Shown here: positions 1 to 13,076 of the stretch, in pieces
Numbering within the stretch: position 1 is the stretch's first letter
How the letters are laid out: every line of letters begins with the position of its first letter
NCBI RefSeq assembly: GCF_036785885.1
Contig: NC_092326.1
Location: 434,001 to 498,000 of the forward strand
Source: Coffea arabica
Lineage: Eukaryota; Streptophyta; Magnoliopsida; Gentianales; Rubiaceae
Length of the DNA: 64,000 bases
Direction of reading: 5' to 3'
The notes under the pieces: model-generated
Told to the model about the DNA's origin: nothing
Seen by the model: only the letters and a program-made list of their open reading frames with translations
The model's database searches: none
Translations under genes and position numbers: made by a program

Positions 1-1318
1 TTAGAACTTTGCAAAATTTTCGTGCGGTCAGCCTGTGTCAGTCGCAGCATCAGTCGCAGCACTCAGCACGGCTGTGACTGACACAGACAGACATGACTGA
101 CTCCTGTGTCAATCGCAGCAGTCAGCTGGAGCCGTGCACAGTTAACACGGCTCCATCTGACATTCGAAAAAAAAAATAGTTTAAACCAATTTATGTACAG
201 TATTTACGCATGGATTTCATTACTACTTATTGACCTTCAACCAATTTATGTATCATTACTACTTATTGAGCTCACTGATGTTCTTGTGTTTACTACGTTG
301 GAGCTCTAGGAATTGGGTTTGTCAATCGTATAGCTGTCTACCATTTACTTTTCTCGGCATGTAGGGTGGTTAAGAAAAGCAAAGTTAGAAATTGGTCTCT
401 TGCACTGATGCAGTTAAACATATGGTATACCATGTGTCCCAAGACTTTGCCTATTTTACCTGCATTGTCTAGTTTAAATCTGCCTTTTATTCGATGCAAG
501 TCTAGTCAAATCAACTAGTCTGGTTTCCAAAAATTCCTTCTTTGTCAGAAATCTAAAGCTTGGCTAAGCTTACGTAGCATATTTCTCCAAGAAGTGATTG
601 TAAATCAATACCCTTGGCGAAACTCGAAGTCGAAATAGAATGGAGATGGAAAGGCAAGAGAGATAAGATGGAACAAAGCATCTGCTCTGGAGCTTATTTC
701 TCCCGTTTAAGTCAAACTGATATCCTTTTTCCACGAGGAAGAAGCTAATTTGAAGTTACCAATCTTTCCAATTCATCAAAAACCTTTTCTGAAAAGAAGA
801 AATTTTATTTGGATAATACAAGATTATAACTAACCTCATATTTTAAACAATTAAGCCACCTTGATATTGCACACCATCTGCAACCAAGATGCCAAATGTA
901 AGCCCTTAAGCCAAATAAGGATGAAAGATTCACAATGCCTCTTGTCGGCCTTTGTCACGCGCCTGACGCCTTTTTTTTTTTGACTGGCGTGCCCCCGACA
1001 GGCAATTTAAAAAGTCACGTCCGTTCTGACTTTTTTTTTTTAAAAAAAAAGGATTCTTAATGCGCTATAAAATGAGAAATATCCCATGTCAGAGGTGCAT
1101 TTGACGGACTGTGTTTTTTTTTTTTTTTACCTATAATCTAAGAAATTAGCCCCTGCGGTTTGTAACAATTTTAGAGACTCCCCTCAAGTTTTTGAAATTA
1201 CATCTCCCCTGTTTTACTATTTATGTAACAATATAGGTCCAGTGAACCAAAGTTTCTCTTAAAAATCTTAAATTATCCTTTTGTTCAAAATTAAGAAAGA
1301 AAAATACAGCATACTCAA
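1..1318. other. Unassigned AT-rich window edge
   Basis: No convincing gene is visible. The first 160 bases hold repeated CAGTCGCAG-type words and a short hairpin, which may be the end of a repeat cut by the window edge. Several poly-T runs follow (around 970, 1031 and 1117). A GC-rich patch at about 935-1030 has partly complementary halves. The stretch 1140-1220 resembles the end of the element that starts at 1319. Confidence 0.4.
128..154. repeat. Short perfect hairpin
   Basis: GGAGCCGTG at 128-136 and CACGGCTCC at 146-154 are perfect reverse complements around a 9-nt loop. No U-tract follows that would make it a terminator, and this is eukaryotic sequence. It is most likely part of a repeat that begins outside the window. 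Confidence 0.5.
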
Positions 1319-2702
1319 GGGATAATTTCAAAAAACTCCCTTGAGCTTTGTAACAATTGTAGCCATTTTCTGGAGATTTAAAAAATTACAGAAACCTCCC
1401 CTAAAAGTATGTTTGGATAACAAATGATGATATAAGCACAAGAAGTCTAATGAATATCCTATATTGCCCTTATTTGATTTACAAAAACAAATTAAATGAC
1501 AAAAGAAAATCAAATATTAGCATTATTTGTTAAGTAAAAAATTTTAAGTTAATTTTTTTGTAGTAAAATTTAGGTCATGTTTCAAGATATCATTTTTTTA
1601 ATATTTGGACCTTTTGCTTTTGTTAAGTAAGTTGTGGAGAAATTGTTTTTAACAAATGCATCCCTACTAGTTGGCTATTTATAAAACTAAGTAAGAAGTC
1701 CATTTAAATGACCTTGGAATTGAATATAATGTATTAAGTGAGATAAGGTTAAAACTTTTGGATAAAGAAATATTTGCAAAATACGATTTCTTTTTTCTTT
1801 ACATCCACTTTTTTATTTAAAATTTGTAAAATTGTTAAAACTATCATAGTCTTTTCATAACATTAAGGGATGTAATTATTTAAAAGCATCATGGGAGGTT
1901 CATGAAATTATCCCTATACTCAATCGCTTTCTTTCACACTTTGCACAAACTGACTATCCCAATCCTTAACAAACACCCATGCAAAAACTCCATTCCAAAT
2001 TCAAGTAGCTGCCCAAAGGATACCACATTACCTATACAACATCAATGTTTGCCACAAAACAAAAAAAACACCATTGACAACCAATTTTATACACCAAAAT
2101 TAAATCTCAATGCATCAACACCTTTCCAATACAATCTAATCACACTCCCATGTGCTTAAGAATATTAACATCTCAAAGTAGACAATAAATTCTACTTCTA
2201 CAACAAAATGACAATAAGCAACAGTAACCCTATGAAAGAAATCCTTATGAAATTATTGACATTTTACAAAATTTTTTTTGATAATAGATAAAATATGAAA
2301 AATTCCACTTCTTTGGCCCTTCTCCTATTTCAATCATCAATTTTATTATTTATTTCTATATTAGCGTGAACTTCTTCATTTCCTTCCATTTTGACATATA
2401 ATCTACTCCCTATATTGATTTTACAATTTTAATTTGCTAATGTCCACAAAATTCAAGATAAAAAAATGATGGTGTAGTAGTATAATAACTAAAAGGAGAG
2501 GAGCCAAAATAGACAAGAGATAGAGAAATATGTTTTTTTTTTCGATTTTGTAAATCTATTGCCTTATATTGTGAATTGTCTACCAACTAGAGGGTATTAT
2601 AGGTACTTTATTGTGCCAAGGGAAGTAAGTGAAATTATTTAAACCTGAGGGGAGCTAAGTGAAATTGTCGAAAAACTCAAGGAAGGTTTCTGCAATTATC
2701 CC
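1319..2702. mobile_element. Inverted-repeat (MITE-like) element, possibly composite
   Basis: The left end starts GGGATAATTTCA and the right end, read on the minus strand, starts GGGATAATTGCA. Both are followed by similar sequence containing CCTTGAG and ACAATT for about 50 bp. The interior is AT-rich and the small ORFs in it look random. The same terminal motif family (aligned CTCCC/CCTCCC phrases) recurs just outside at 1150-1220, so this may be a composite of several copies. No clear target-site duplication was found. Confidence 0.4.
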
Positions 2703-4721
2703 AATTTTTTATGCCTCCTGATTGGTTGGTTTAAAAGATATCCATTTCTTACGCCTCAACATTTCCAAATTTAGGTGGTTTTTATTCAATTAAGTTTGGA
2801 AATGCAACTATAATTAAAAAAAGGAAACAAATATATTTTAGGCATTATTGTAGCAATACTAACAAAGAAATCCTACCAAAAAATACACGTATGCTGAAAA
2901 TTAGTTAATATTAAGGAAACAAATAAATATATCATTAATGAATTATATAAAGCACATAAGGAAAGATTCACCAATATAGCCAAAATGGGCCTCACCTTAA
3001 TAAGGATCAAGAAAAATGGGCCTAACCTTCATAAGGATCAAGAAAAAAATGATTTTACGTAGGCTGGCAACAGAAAAAAAAGTTTATTTGATTACCAAGT
3101 AATTATTTATGTCTAGACATTTACCCTTCTTTAAGCCTGACTTTAGGAATGAGAATGACTGAAAAAAGAAGTACAAAACTTTATGAATGAGAATGATTAA
3201 GGTGAGAGGGCCGAGGGGGAATGCTTGGATTGGGCGGTAAGATGATAAAATGGAAAGAATTGTAAGTGGAAGAGTTTGTGTGTAAGAGGTCTTAAATTCA
3301 AACTCTCTCACTTTAAAAAAAAAAAAAGTGAAAAAAAGTCTTTCCATACTCTATGAAATATTAGCCTCTTTTAAGTTCTAAAATAATAAGACTTAAGAGT
3401 CCAATATGAAATGAGGAATGATTGGACGAAGTTTTGGACAATTTTGGATAATAAAACTTAAGAAACCAATACGATTTTGGACGAAATTTGACAACAATTC
3501 TTCTTGAGTAGTAGTATTGACAAGCATGCTGAAAATTGGTTATCAGGGAAACAAATAAATACGCATCAATGAATTATTAAGCAAACAACTCAAAGCTTAA
3601 CCCCATGTCGGAAATCTAGAAATATGTCCAACCCGGTTCTCCCGATCCAACACCCCAAACACTCTATCATAACCATCCCAACTGCACCTAAAGTTAACTA
3701 TACTTATCCCATTCCCCCGACAATAACCATAGTAACCGCACCTAAGGATAGCCGTAACTAGCCCATTACCTTACACTGCTATGCTTTATTCCTTTCAGAA
3801 TTGACATGTTTATATAACGGTTAAATTTTCTCAAAACAAATCAACTATTCAAAGATACAATAATGAGTTCGATTTGGAATGAAAACATGGCAACATTGGT
3901 TTCTCTCAGTTTAGATGGTTCTCACACCTTTATCTTCTAACACACTCTTAAATTTAATTGTTAAGATTAATCTTCTCTAACTAATCGTGTATATATTAAT
4001 AGGTATACATGCATGCTATATGAAAGAAATAGAATTCAAGATTAACCCCTAATGGTTATAAAAACTTGCCACCGAGTTTCAAGGTTTAATGCCTTGCGAT
4101 AATATTTGTAAAAGGAATACGTTAGGTAAATAAAATCAACTACAAATCTTTTTTTTTTTTTGTCATTCATCGCTATTTTATTTATATGTTCTACTCCATC
4201 CTAATATATCTAAAGGGAGACCCAATTGGACCTATGAAGGACATATGCAAACTGAACCACCACCGGATCAAACGGTGCACTACGCACCCGTCTGGATTTT
4301 TTAGAAGACAGTTGCACTACAAATCGAAACACTTTTTGTTAAAGAGGGAGAGACAATCCTGTCAGAGGCCCAGAGCAGACTCTGCACATTCACTCAACGC
4401 TTTGCTTCCCATTTTGTATTTCTCGTCTAATCATAGTAGAAAAGTACCAAGACAACAATGAACCACAAGCATACCAAGTCCATTAACTACAAAAAGTTGT
4501 GATTAGAGAATTAAGGATGTCAAATAACTGCAAGGTTGTGCATCAGCAAATCTAGAGATGGTAACAAACAGGCAATACACTTGAACATGTATAGAAACAG
4601 CTCAGCAGTGACATAAAAGACTGCCAACAAAAGGTGAATCCTAAAAGTTTGATGTGCCCAGCACCCTGTGCAACACCCAGAAAGCAATCCCTAGCATCCT
4701 TCTAATCCTTGAAAAGTCCTG
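2703..4721. other. Intergenic, 3' side of eIF4E
   Basis: Apart from a SINE-like segment near 3.2 kb, this AT-rich stretch shows nothing recognisable. Its last few hundred bases should contain the 3' UTR of the minus-strand eIF4E gene, whose stop codon is at 4722-4724. The ORF at 4186-4461 has no family features and is not called as a gene. Confidence 0.5.
3190..3327 (+). repeat. SINE-like, tRNA-derived element (candidate)
   Basis: The segment ends in AGAGGTCTTAAATTCAAACT followed by CTCTCACTTT and a 13-nt A-run at 3315-3327. The ATTCAAACTC core looks like a tRNA B box/T-loop, and the flanking GAG...CTC can pair as a T-arm. A 3' A-tail fits a retroposed SINE. The left border and target-site duplication were not resolved. 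Confidence 0.35.
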
Positions 4722-7700
4722 CTATACTGTGTATCTATTTTTGGCAGCTCTGTCAAGCTTCTTTGCATCCTCCTGTGAGAGAATAAAAGCAATTAATTTC
4801 TGATTGCCCAGAAAATTCTGCACAGAAAAGAAGAGAAAAAAGGGGGGGGGGGGGGGGGGGAGAATAAGCCTTACATGAAATATGAATCCCGTTTGGTCAT
4901 TGTAATCTAGAAAATCCTTCCATTGCTTCCCAATGCTAATCTGGAAAAGGTAGAAACAATTGTAAGCATTACAGAAGTTCTGGTTTCAATAAAAAATTCC
5001 GAATCAAGGTGCACGAGTTGACAATAGCAGCAATGGTCCAGCAGACATTATCTCTCATGCTTGCATGCTGGTATATTGGCATAAGAAAGGCTTTTTCAAG
5101 TTAGACAATAGAAAATACCCACTCTGGCAATAAACCCACTATCTGTCTTTTCCTTCCGCTTAAATACAATTCAGATCACCAGTACTCGAAATATAATCCT
5201 TCCCAGCAAGGAAGAGTGCAAACTTCACCTTTAAGTGTGATGCTAAGGAAAAGATTGAAGCCTATTCATTATGACTTTCATATGAAATTAAAATATTTGG
5301 AGTAAGAGTTTTCAAGACTAGTAATGCACAACTGAACTCGTAGAAAAGCAGGCTGTTTAAATATTCCTTATAAAGAAACAAACAAAAATAAGCACCGTCA
5401 GCTAATCAAAAGAATGTCAAAGACACAGATAATATCATGGACCTCAGCTATCCCAAACCTCCAAATAAAACTGTTTCAACTCCGTCAAATTAAACAAAAA
5501 TAAGCACCGTCAGCAAATCAAAAGAATGTCAAAGACACAGATAATATCATGGACCTCAGCTATCCCAAACCTCCAAATAAAACTGTTTCAACTCCGTCAA
5601 ATTGCCAACTTGGTAAACGTTAATAGTTCAATAATGCAAAGATGCATGAGCGGAAAGTGGCAAATGACTTTCATACATTTGTTCCCAAATCAGTAAAAAT
5701 AACGGTCTCAAAATTACAACCATAGCACTAGCCTTGAGAGTATAATTGATCCACGATTCATAGTTTAATCAACATAGAAATGACCGTTTAATTAGTCATT
5801 TGACATAATTTTACCTGAGCAGTTTCATTTGCAGCATTCTTAGTCCATAGAGCTATTTTTTCCTGCCTAGATCGGACATTGACAACAGCTCCACAGATTT
5901 CATCACCATAATCAAACTGTTCTCCAATCAGTGCTAGCAACTAGTAGAACAAAATCCACAATTAAACTTTGAATCTCTTGAATGCTATAAAATGCAGATT
6001 CAACTAATCCACAGAATAAACTCAATTTACACTAGGATCAATATTTACATACCGTATAAAGCCAAGAGGTGTCAGATTTACCCCTTTGAAGGTTAACAGT
6101 CCACTTTCCTCCATTAGCACAAACAGGATCCTCCCACTTAGGCTCTATCTTGTTTTTGAAACAATGGAAGTCAGCTCCTACAGCCAACTTGCTTGGATGG
6201 TGTATATTGTTGTAAATGCTGTAAACAACATATAGATTGTTACTGCCTGCTCCAAGCAGCAAGAACCATGTGGAAACTATAAAAACAAAGCTCAGAAACT
6301 GACGAGAGTGCCATAGAGAAACTTCAAACTGTGAATTCTCACTAGAAAAAGGGCTAAAGAAATAAACATCATGAGGCAAGAGTAGACTTGCTGACATATT
6401 TTTTTCTTTTTTCTTTTTTCTTTTTTTGGTTGGTGGAGGGAAGGGGGGGGGGGGAAGCCGTATATCCATGTAGAACTTAAGCAACTGTATTACAATCCAT
6501 GAATCACAAATCAAGGCACCCCTTGGGAACATAATAATTTGGGAATAGATGCTCCATAAAGCAAAACAAGTGTAAAATGTTTCTGATCTCAACATAATTT
6601 AACAATTTCTTGACACTTTTTCAAGTTTGGGAAAAATTTAACTGCAAAAAAACTGCATTAAAAAGTAGACACCAGAAAATTTCAAGACAACATCCCCCGA
6701 AATGAAGTGATTTCGGTGGCTAATATTTAGGTGACTAAAACCACACATTCATCCTGAGAAAATTCTCCAGAAACAACATTAAGACCACTAGTGCTATTGA
6801 TACCGAAACCATTGGATACCGAAACCATTGGACTTTCATGGAATAATGTCCTTATCCATTATTCTTAAAGATGACATGCTAGGTCACAAGAAAAGGAAAG
6901 GAAAATCTGTTTTTAACACCCATATTCATGCCACTTTAAAGAGAGGGCATCAGCATAACAACACAAGTGGCATCAATCCCAATGACCACACCAAAATCTT
7001 GATTTCAGAGGAAAGACAAGAATTTTACCTATGTAATAAAAAAACAGAAAGAATACAAAAATTACAAGAAGCCTATGATTTGGCAGCAACAAGGGGTCCA
7101 CTATTAATATAAACTCAGCTGACTAAAATCAAGCAGCGACCATGAGAAAAATTTTGCAGATACCATCAAGGCTATTGAAGACAGAAACCACTCGTCTAAA
7201 CAAAATAATGTCCTTATCCATCATTCTGAGAGATGACATGCTGGGTCCCAAGAAGAGAAAAGGGAAAATCTGTTTTTGACATCCATAATCATGCCATCTT
7301 ATAAATTGGGCATTCAGTTAAGCATGCAAGAACTGTTGCTTCTTAGGACTATCTTTGATTTGATTAAACAGACTATCATTAATGGAGGAGAGTATACTAA
7401 TATTGATAATTAGAGAAACCTCTCAAGCAAACAAATCTTCCAAAGTTTAGCAGGAATTGTTCTCCCATCCCTCACAACGTAACCTGATACTTGTAAATAC
7501 ACACAAGAACACAAAAAGATAAAGTCGACAGAAGAATAAAGAGTATGCAAATATTGACCATTAGAGAAACCTCTCAAGCAAAGGAATCTTCCAAAATTTA
7601 GAAGGAATTGTTGTCGCATCCCTCAGTACGTAACCTGATACTTGTAAATACAGAAGAACACAAAAAGATAGTCGACGGAAGAATAAAGGAACAATATCAT

Positions 7701-10317
7701 ATCTGGGATGCACTAGTTAACATGTTTCATGTTGAATGTTCCCAGTCAGGTTATATTATTCAGTCAAAGATATTGCATCTGGTCAAATGCACTTGCATTG
7801 ATTTTGGTAGACAAACATATCACAGTTGTCTAAGTGTATTTACCATAACAATCTCTAGTGGTACTCTAGTGAAGGGTTACAACCTTCAATTGAAAAAGGA
7901 AGACCTCTAGTTTACAGTCGCCCTATGAAATGTATCCACATACAATATAAAACAAAATGTAAATTCTTTTACACTCGTAACAAACACCTAGTGGTATGAG
8001 GAAAAAAGATTAACCAGTAACTGTCAAACAGGAGGTGAAAATCTAAACTTTCATTTACAGTACGGCCCCCTTAGGTTGACAACATGTGTAAAGTACAATA
8101 AGAAGAGCTTAGCAGTTAAGATGGTCCTCCTCCACAACATCTTCAATCCAACTGGTATTTGACTAACTTCTTTTCAGACTGTTCACTGAGAGATAATTGC
8201 CCCCTATTGAAAACTATAATGAAACCTTTCAAATTTACAGAACTTTACTTCCTTAGAAACAAAAGCATAGTTATCTGAGTCAAATCATACTTATAATAGC
8301 TTGGCAGCTATTCTCCACATACTCAATTTTAACAATGTAAACTAACATCTTGACATTAGTCTGACCTTATATCTTAACAACAAACCTAAAAAGAATGAAT
8401 TTTGTGCTCACAGAGAAACTCGGAAAACCACTACTGACACACAAATTCTACTTTGGGCCTTTAAATTCCCAACTTTATTACATAAATCAATAGAAGTTAA
8501 AAATGAAAGTCCAATCAAACAATCCTATTGGGGGTGGACAGAGGGAACAACAATCATAAACTCCAAATTTCAGAAATTGTAGCTACGAATTACATAAACC
8601 AGACAAATGAAACATAAAAAATACCCAGCCAACAATCCCAAAATCATGTGTGATTGGAAGAAGAGGTGCAATAATGTTTTGTTATCAGAAAAAAAGCCAG
8701 ATTCATACAATATGATATTCTTAGACCTACTTAACAAAAGAATTTTGTTTGAAGTAATCTTACAAACAGTTAAGAGATTTGATAGAAAAAAAATTCACTT
8801 TCTAAGTGTTGGTCCTGCCTTGCTATGTCTTCCAAATAGCTGTGCAATTATGCTAATGAATTTATGCTTGTTGGTGTTTGTGTGGAAGGATAACTTTCTC
8901 TTGAATATTGTTCTAAGCAGTTTCAAAAGAAAGAAACTAAAAATAGATAACTTCAAATGAAAACAAAAGAGCTAACAAACTGACTCTAACATGCCACAAC
9001 ACCCATCAGACACCTTAGTCTGGTCGTTTACCCAGCTGACTGATGAACAGATGTTGGCGTGAACAACCCACACAATTACTGCCGCCACTAATGCAATTTG
9101 AGATGTTAAAAAGCATTTAATGTAATTCCACAATCAAAATACATAGAAATGCAACACGACCTTTTCATAATATGGGCAACCATCAGCATAATTATACAAG
9201 AGGCATCAATCCCAATGAACATACGGAAATGCAGAGTCCAGAAAAATTATAAGAATTTTACCTGTGAACAAGCAAAAACAAAAACTGCAAGTAGCCTGTG
9301 ATCTGGCAGTAGCGAGGGTCCACCATTCATATAAACCATTTCTATACAAGTTCTTTTCGCCTTTTCTTTTACCCTATCACATATTTGATTTATTGCTCGT
9401 TGCTTTATTACACCTCGTAAAAGACAATCTTGCTAGAAGCAGAAATTATATACATACATTCAAGCAGATACATAAGCAATTTATCAAGACATTGTTCTTT
9501 TTTTTTTTGGTTTATAACAAGCTATAATTCAGTCATTCACTCCATATATGCATATAACGATGCCCGCACCTTGTGACATATTCTGCATATAAACATACAT
9601 AACACAAAATTCTTGCATGTAAAGTACAACATCCTAAATAAACCCAAGCAAGAAGTTAACAAATCTACCCAATCCATCATTCCATTCTTTCAAAACTCTC
9701 GCCTCATCTCCACCATAAATACTTAAAAAATTTTCCTTATTAATCCTAATTATAATTCTCAGATGCCCTCCACGGCAAACAACTCAAGATTGCAACCTCT
9801 TTATTATTTACGCAACAAAGCGCGCCATTTTCACTAATTTCCCCAAGAAAAATCCCTCTTTTGCTTCACTTTCCCAATTTTGTCCTAATCAAAATTTCAA
9901 CAATCAAATCAGGCAAAAACAAAACCCTAGCATAACCAATCACAAACCCACACAAACCAGATAATAAAACGCCACAATTTACCCAAAAAGTCCATCAACA
10001 ATTAAAATCTAAAACAGGAAAAATCCATTGAATTACCCCCAGAAATCTTCAACGGTGGAGAAGGTGTAAATAGGGCGAATGGAGCTGCCCCAAGCGATCT
10101 GTTTGGACTTAGCAGATGGATTATCAAACCAGAAAGTCCATGAATGCTCCAATGGATGCTTTGTTACCAAACTCTTACTCGGATTCCCCATAGAAGAAGA
10201 CCCGGTTTCCTCAGATTCCTCAACGATCTCTCCTTCCTCTGGACCTTCATCATCTTCAACCGGTGGTATTTTCTCCTCCTTTTCCTCCGCCATCGGTTTC
10301 TCCAGCTCCTCCACCAT
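4722..10317 (-). CDS. eIF4E: Eukaryotic translation initiation factor 4E (cap-binding), five exons
   Basis: Exons in transcription order are 10317-10037, 6218-6053, 5940-5815, 4940-4875 and 4772-4722 (281, 166, 126, 66 and 51 nt). All introns are GT-AG and the joined frame gives 229 aa, the usual plant length. The acidic N-terminal tail (about residues 10-40) leads into the cap-binding fold, with HSWTFWFDN at 58-66. Cap-stacking tryptophans are W76 (KQIAWGSS) and W122 followed by E123 (PKWEDP); W181 matches the third conserved tryptophan, and the protein ends AAKNRYTV. The product binds the mRNA 5' cap and recruits eIF4G in the cytoplasm. In plants, alleles of this family are known recessive potyvirus resistance factors. 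The start is the first ATG in a GAATGGTGG-like context on an exon that opens the canonical N-terminus. No break or missing key residue is seen. Intron 1 is 3.8 kb and holds diverged internal duplications. Confidence 0.95.
4842..4860. repeat. 19-nt G homopolymer (C-run in the last eIF4E intron)
   Basis: Nineteen consecutive Gs lie in the 102-bp intron 4 of eIF4E (4773-4874), so the pre-mRNA carries a C19 run. A run of this length is probably length-variable between individuals. Alternative AG acceptors exist downstream of it on the coding strand. Confidence 0.85.
5380..5603. repeat. 112-bp tandem duplication in eIF4E intron 3
   Basis: Copies occupy 5380-5491 and 5492-5603 and differ at one visible base (GCTAATC versus GCAAATC). 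The near identity indicates a recent duplication. It lies wholly inside the intron between exons 3 and 4 and does not touch splice sites. Confidence 0.9.
6838..9335. repeat. Diverged internal duplications in eIF4E intron 1
   Basis: Three sets are visible by eye. The stretch around 6838-6930 (ATAATGTCCTTATCCAT start) recurs around 7204-7300. The stretch 7390-7540 recurs in tandem at 7541-7690 with a period of about 151 bp. The stretch around 6948-7110 (GGCATCAGCATAA start) recurs around 9175-9335. All copies differ at many positions, so they are older than the 112-bp duplication in intron 3. No coding potential was recognised. Confidence 0.7.
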
Positions 10318-13076
10318 TGATTTCTTTCAAGTACCTCTCCTTCTGATTATTCAGAACTCCTTTGTTTCTCTCCTTGATTTGAAAAAAATAAAATAAAATT
10401 GCAGGAAATAATTCCAAACCGGTCTTTCAGGAACGAACTGGAGTCGGTTGAGCAGATTATATAGTATAAATCTTCCATTTTCGGATTTTTTTAAAAATTC
10501 TTTAGGACTTTCTAAGAATGATAACCCGGGTTGGTTTGGCATTTGGCTTTCCCGAGTCGGTTGTATCGGTTTATTGGGGGTTTTTTTTTTAAAACCTATT
10601 TACATTATCTTTGAAAACGGCTTAAAATTTCAGTATACCCTTGTTTTTTTTTTTTTTATTTCTGTATGTGTAATTTTCTTTCCAATGTTCACTTTCCTCA
10701 GTCAATTCTTTTTTAAGATCGTTTAAAGTAACCTTTCTATTTTATATTTTGTACTTTTCTTAAGGTACAACAAAGTTATTAGTTTTATTTAGTTATTTTA
10801 AAAATTGTACTGAAGTGGCTAGTTCGGGTGACAATAAGTTTGTTAATCAACTTCAAAACTAAGTGAATCAAAACTTAAAATTGGTAAATCTGGTTAAAAA
10901 CAATAATTAGTTCACCTAAATTGAACTAGTTAGATTGATGTTTTGACTTTTGCTACTTAAATTAAACACATGTTTTGCTTGGCTTTCAGTACTAATAGTC
11001 TTTAGTAACATATCTAATAAGACATTTCTCTACAAAAAATGTCATAATGTAAACTTAACATAAGGCTTATGAGGAAATGCCATTAAAAAATGTAATAAAA
11101 AGATTAAAATTATGTCATATCATTGTCACTTATCCGAAGTCAAAACAAAGAAAAAAACTAAAAAAAAAAAAAAGAAATTCTAATCACACTTTTCATCTCT
11201 CACTTATCACTTCATTTTTCACTCATTCACCTTCTTTCTCCCCCTCTCCCCTTTCTCGCCTACTTCTTTTTACACATTTTAAGAATAATCTCAACTATCA
11301 ATACAAATATATGAGTCCAATAGTTCTTTTTATTTATTTGTTCTTTAACCACTTGATTTTGCATACAATGTGTAGTCAAAATTGGAAGCATGATAGTACA
11401 ATTTAATTTTAGTTAAGCATAACTCTTTTAAATTATTTTTCCCAATTTATGCAAATAGACCATAATTATATGTTAATTTTTCAAAAGCAAAAGACTGGTT
11501 GAGTTGATCGGTTGAACCAGTTGGACCACCCACAACCCGCTGGCAGACCAATTTGCTGACGGTGGGTTTGAGAACATCCATTATATCTCCAGTATGAATC
11601 CAATTTTAACATTGATCCTGCAAACTTAAAGTCGTTGATTTAAGAGAAAAACAAATTTTCATTTATTAAGGACAACTTTAGTACTACGTGTTTTTTGCGA
11701 GAACATATTTCTAAAAATTGAGTTTTTCAGAAATACATTTTGAAAGATTTGAGGGGAGAATGTTGCCTGCCATGTGAATTCTAAAGTTTCGTAATACTAG
11801 GTATCATTATCAACTGTTTAACAAGTAACTAAATTTTGGAATTCTAAAGTCTAGATAATCTCAAGACTAGATATACTCTAGACCTAAAGAAAAATATGCT
11901 ATTTAGGTCTTAGCATAGTTGAGGCAGAAGTTCTTTATTATCAAGATGATTTTAACAAAACGCTAATAAAATCATGTCCACAAAATATAATAAGGAAGTA
12001 GTAATAAATTAAAATATGCATTAGTATGTCAAACTTATATAATAATTCATTTTTCTATCTTCTTTTTCTTACTATCGTACACAAAAAAAGGACAAATCTA
12101 TATATATGAACATATCGCAAAGTTTTACTCTAAAGTATAAAATTAAATGAAATAGCTAATTAGTCACAAATGTTAATTGTAGTACATGTTTATAATGAGA
12201 TATCTTTGGAGATAATATATAAAATTTTAAGAAGATAATATGTAATAATAAACCATTTATTAAGAAATTAAATTTTGTAGATTAACTAATTTAACAACAA
12301 TCTAAAAATATTTAACGAAAATTAATATTTTTCCTAAGGCAAAATTTAAATGAAAGGAGCAATGAAATTTTCTAAAATTCTAACATGGGCAAAACAATAA
12401 TTGTAAATGCAAATGTATCAAAATTCTTGGGGCAGCTGCCCTTGCTGGCTCGGTAGCTCCGTCCACGGGCCTTACAAGGCAACTCGACAAGTGCGGGCTA
12501 AACTTTCTTATATAATTTCTAACAGCGATCTCCTCGTAGAAATCAACTATTCCTAAAGTAGTTGGTTACCAGAGAGTCCTAAGTCTCTATTTGAGTGTAA
12601 GTCAAGGGATTCGCATTCTAATACTTTAGATTTTTTGGAATATTCTGTCATCGGGTGTTTAGGCATCCGTTTGAACCGATGGTGATTCGGATTATCCCTT
12701 GACCCCTTTGAATCCCTCTTCCCCTTAGTATAAAGGAGGAGTAGGTGTAGTACTCCTTGGGTCCCCCTTCCCGCTAATATAAAGTAGGAGTAGTTGTAGT
12801 GTATATTCTATCGTGTCCGAAAAAAACAATCTCCTTAGAGCTTAATTTAAGTTTTTCCATGCTTCTTTGGAATTCGTACTAGAAATATAGCAGCAAATAA
12901 TATGTATTCACGAACATATATTTATGATCAAATACGAGTGTAGCAAGCACGGATGCTATATTAGCACATAATAGGAATTTAGAGGGTAAAAAACAAACTA
13001 GAAACCATATGTGGGATTGACAAATACTACTAAATTCAACCCTAATAGTAGCATCCCACATTTCTTAAGCATTATT
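10318..13076. other. Intergenic between eIF4E promoter side and dioxygenase 3' end
   Basis: The first few hundred bases must contain the eIF4E 5' UTR and promoter; I could not fix a TATA box. The rest is AT-rich with long T runs at about 10581 and 10645. Degenerate repeat-like phrases occur near 11.5 kb (GGTTGAACCAGTTGG) and a GC-richer unassigned patch lies at 12.43-12.80 kb. No gene is supported; the short ORFs here have no family features. Confidence 0.5.

Noticed and set aside
6219..6595. Extension of eIF4E exon 2 upstream to an ATG at 6595
   Set aside because: The upstream part is not eIF4E-like, contains a G12 tract, and a good acceptor (TTTACAG) at 6219 joins the real exon to exon 1 in frame.
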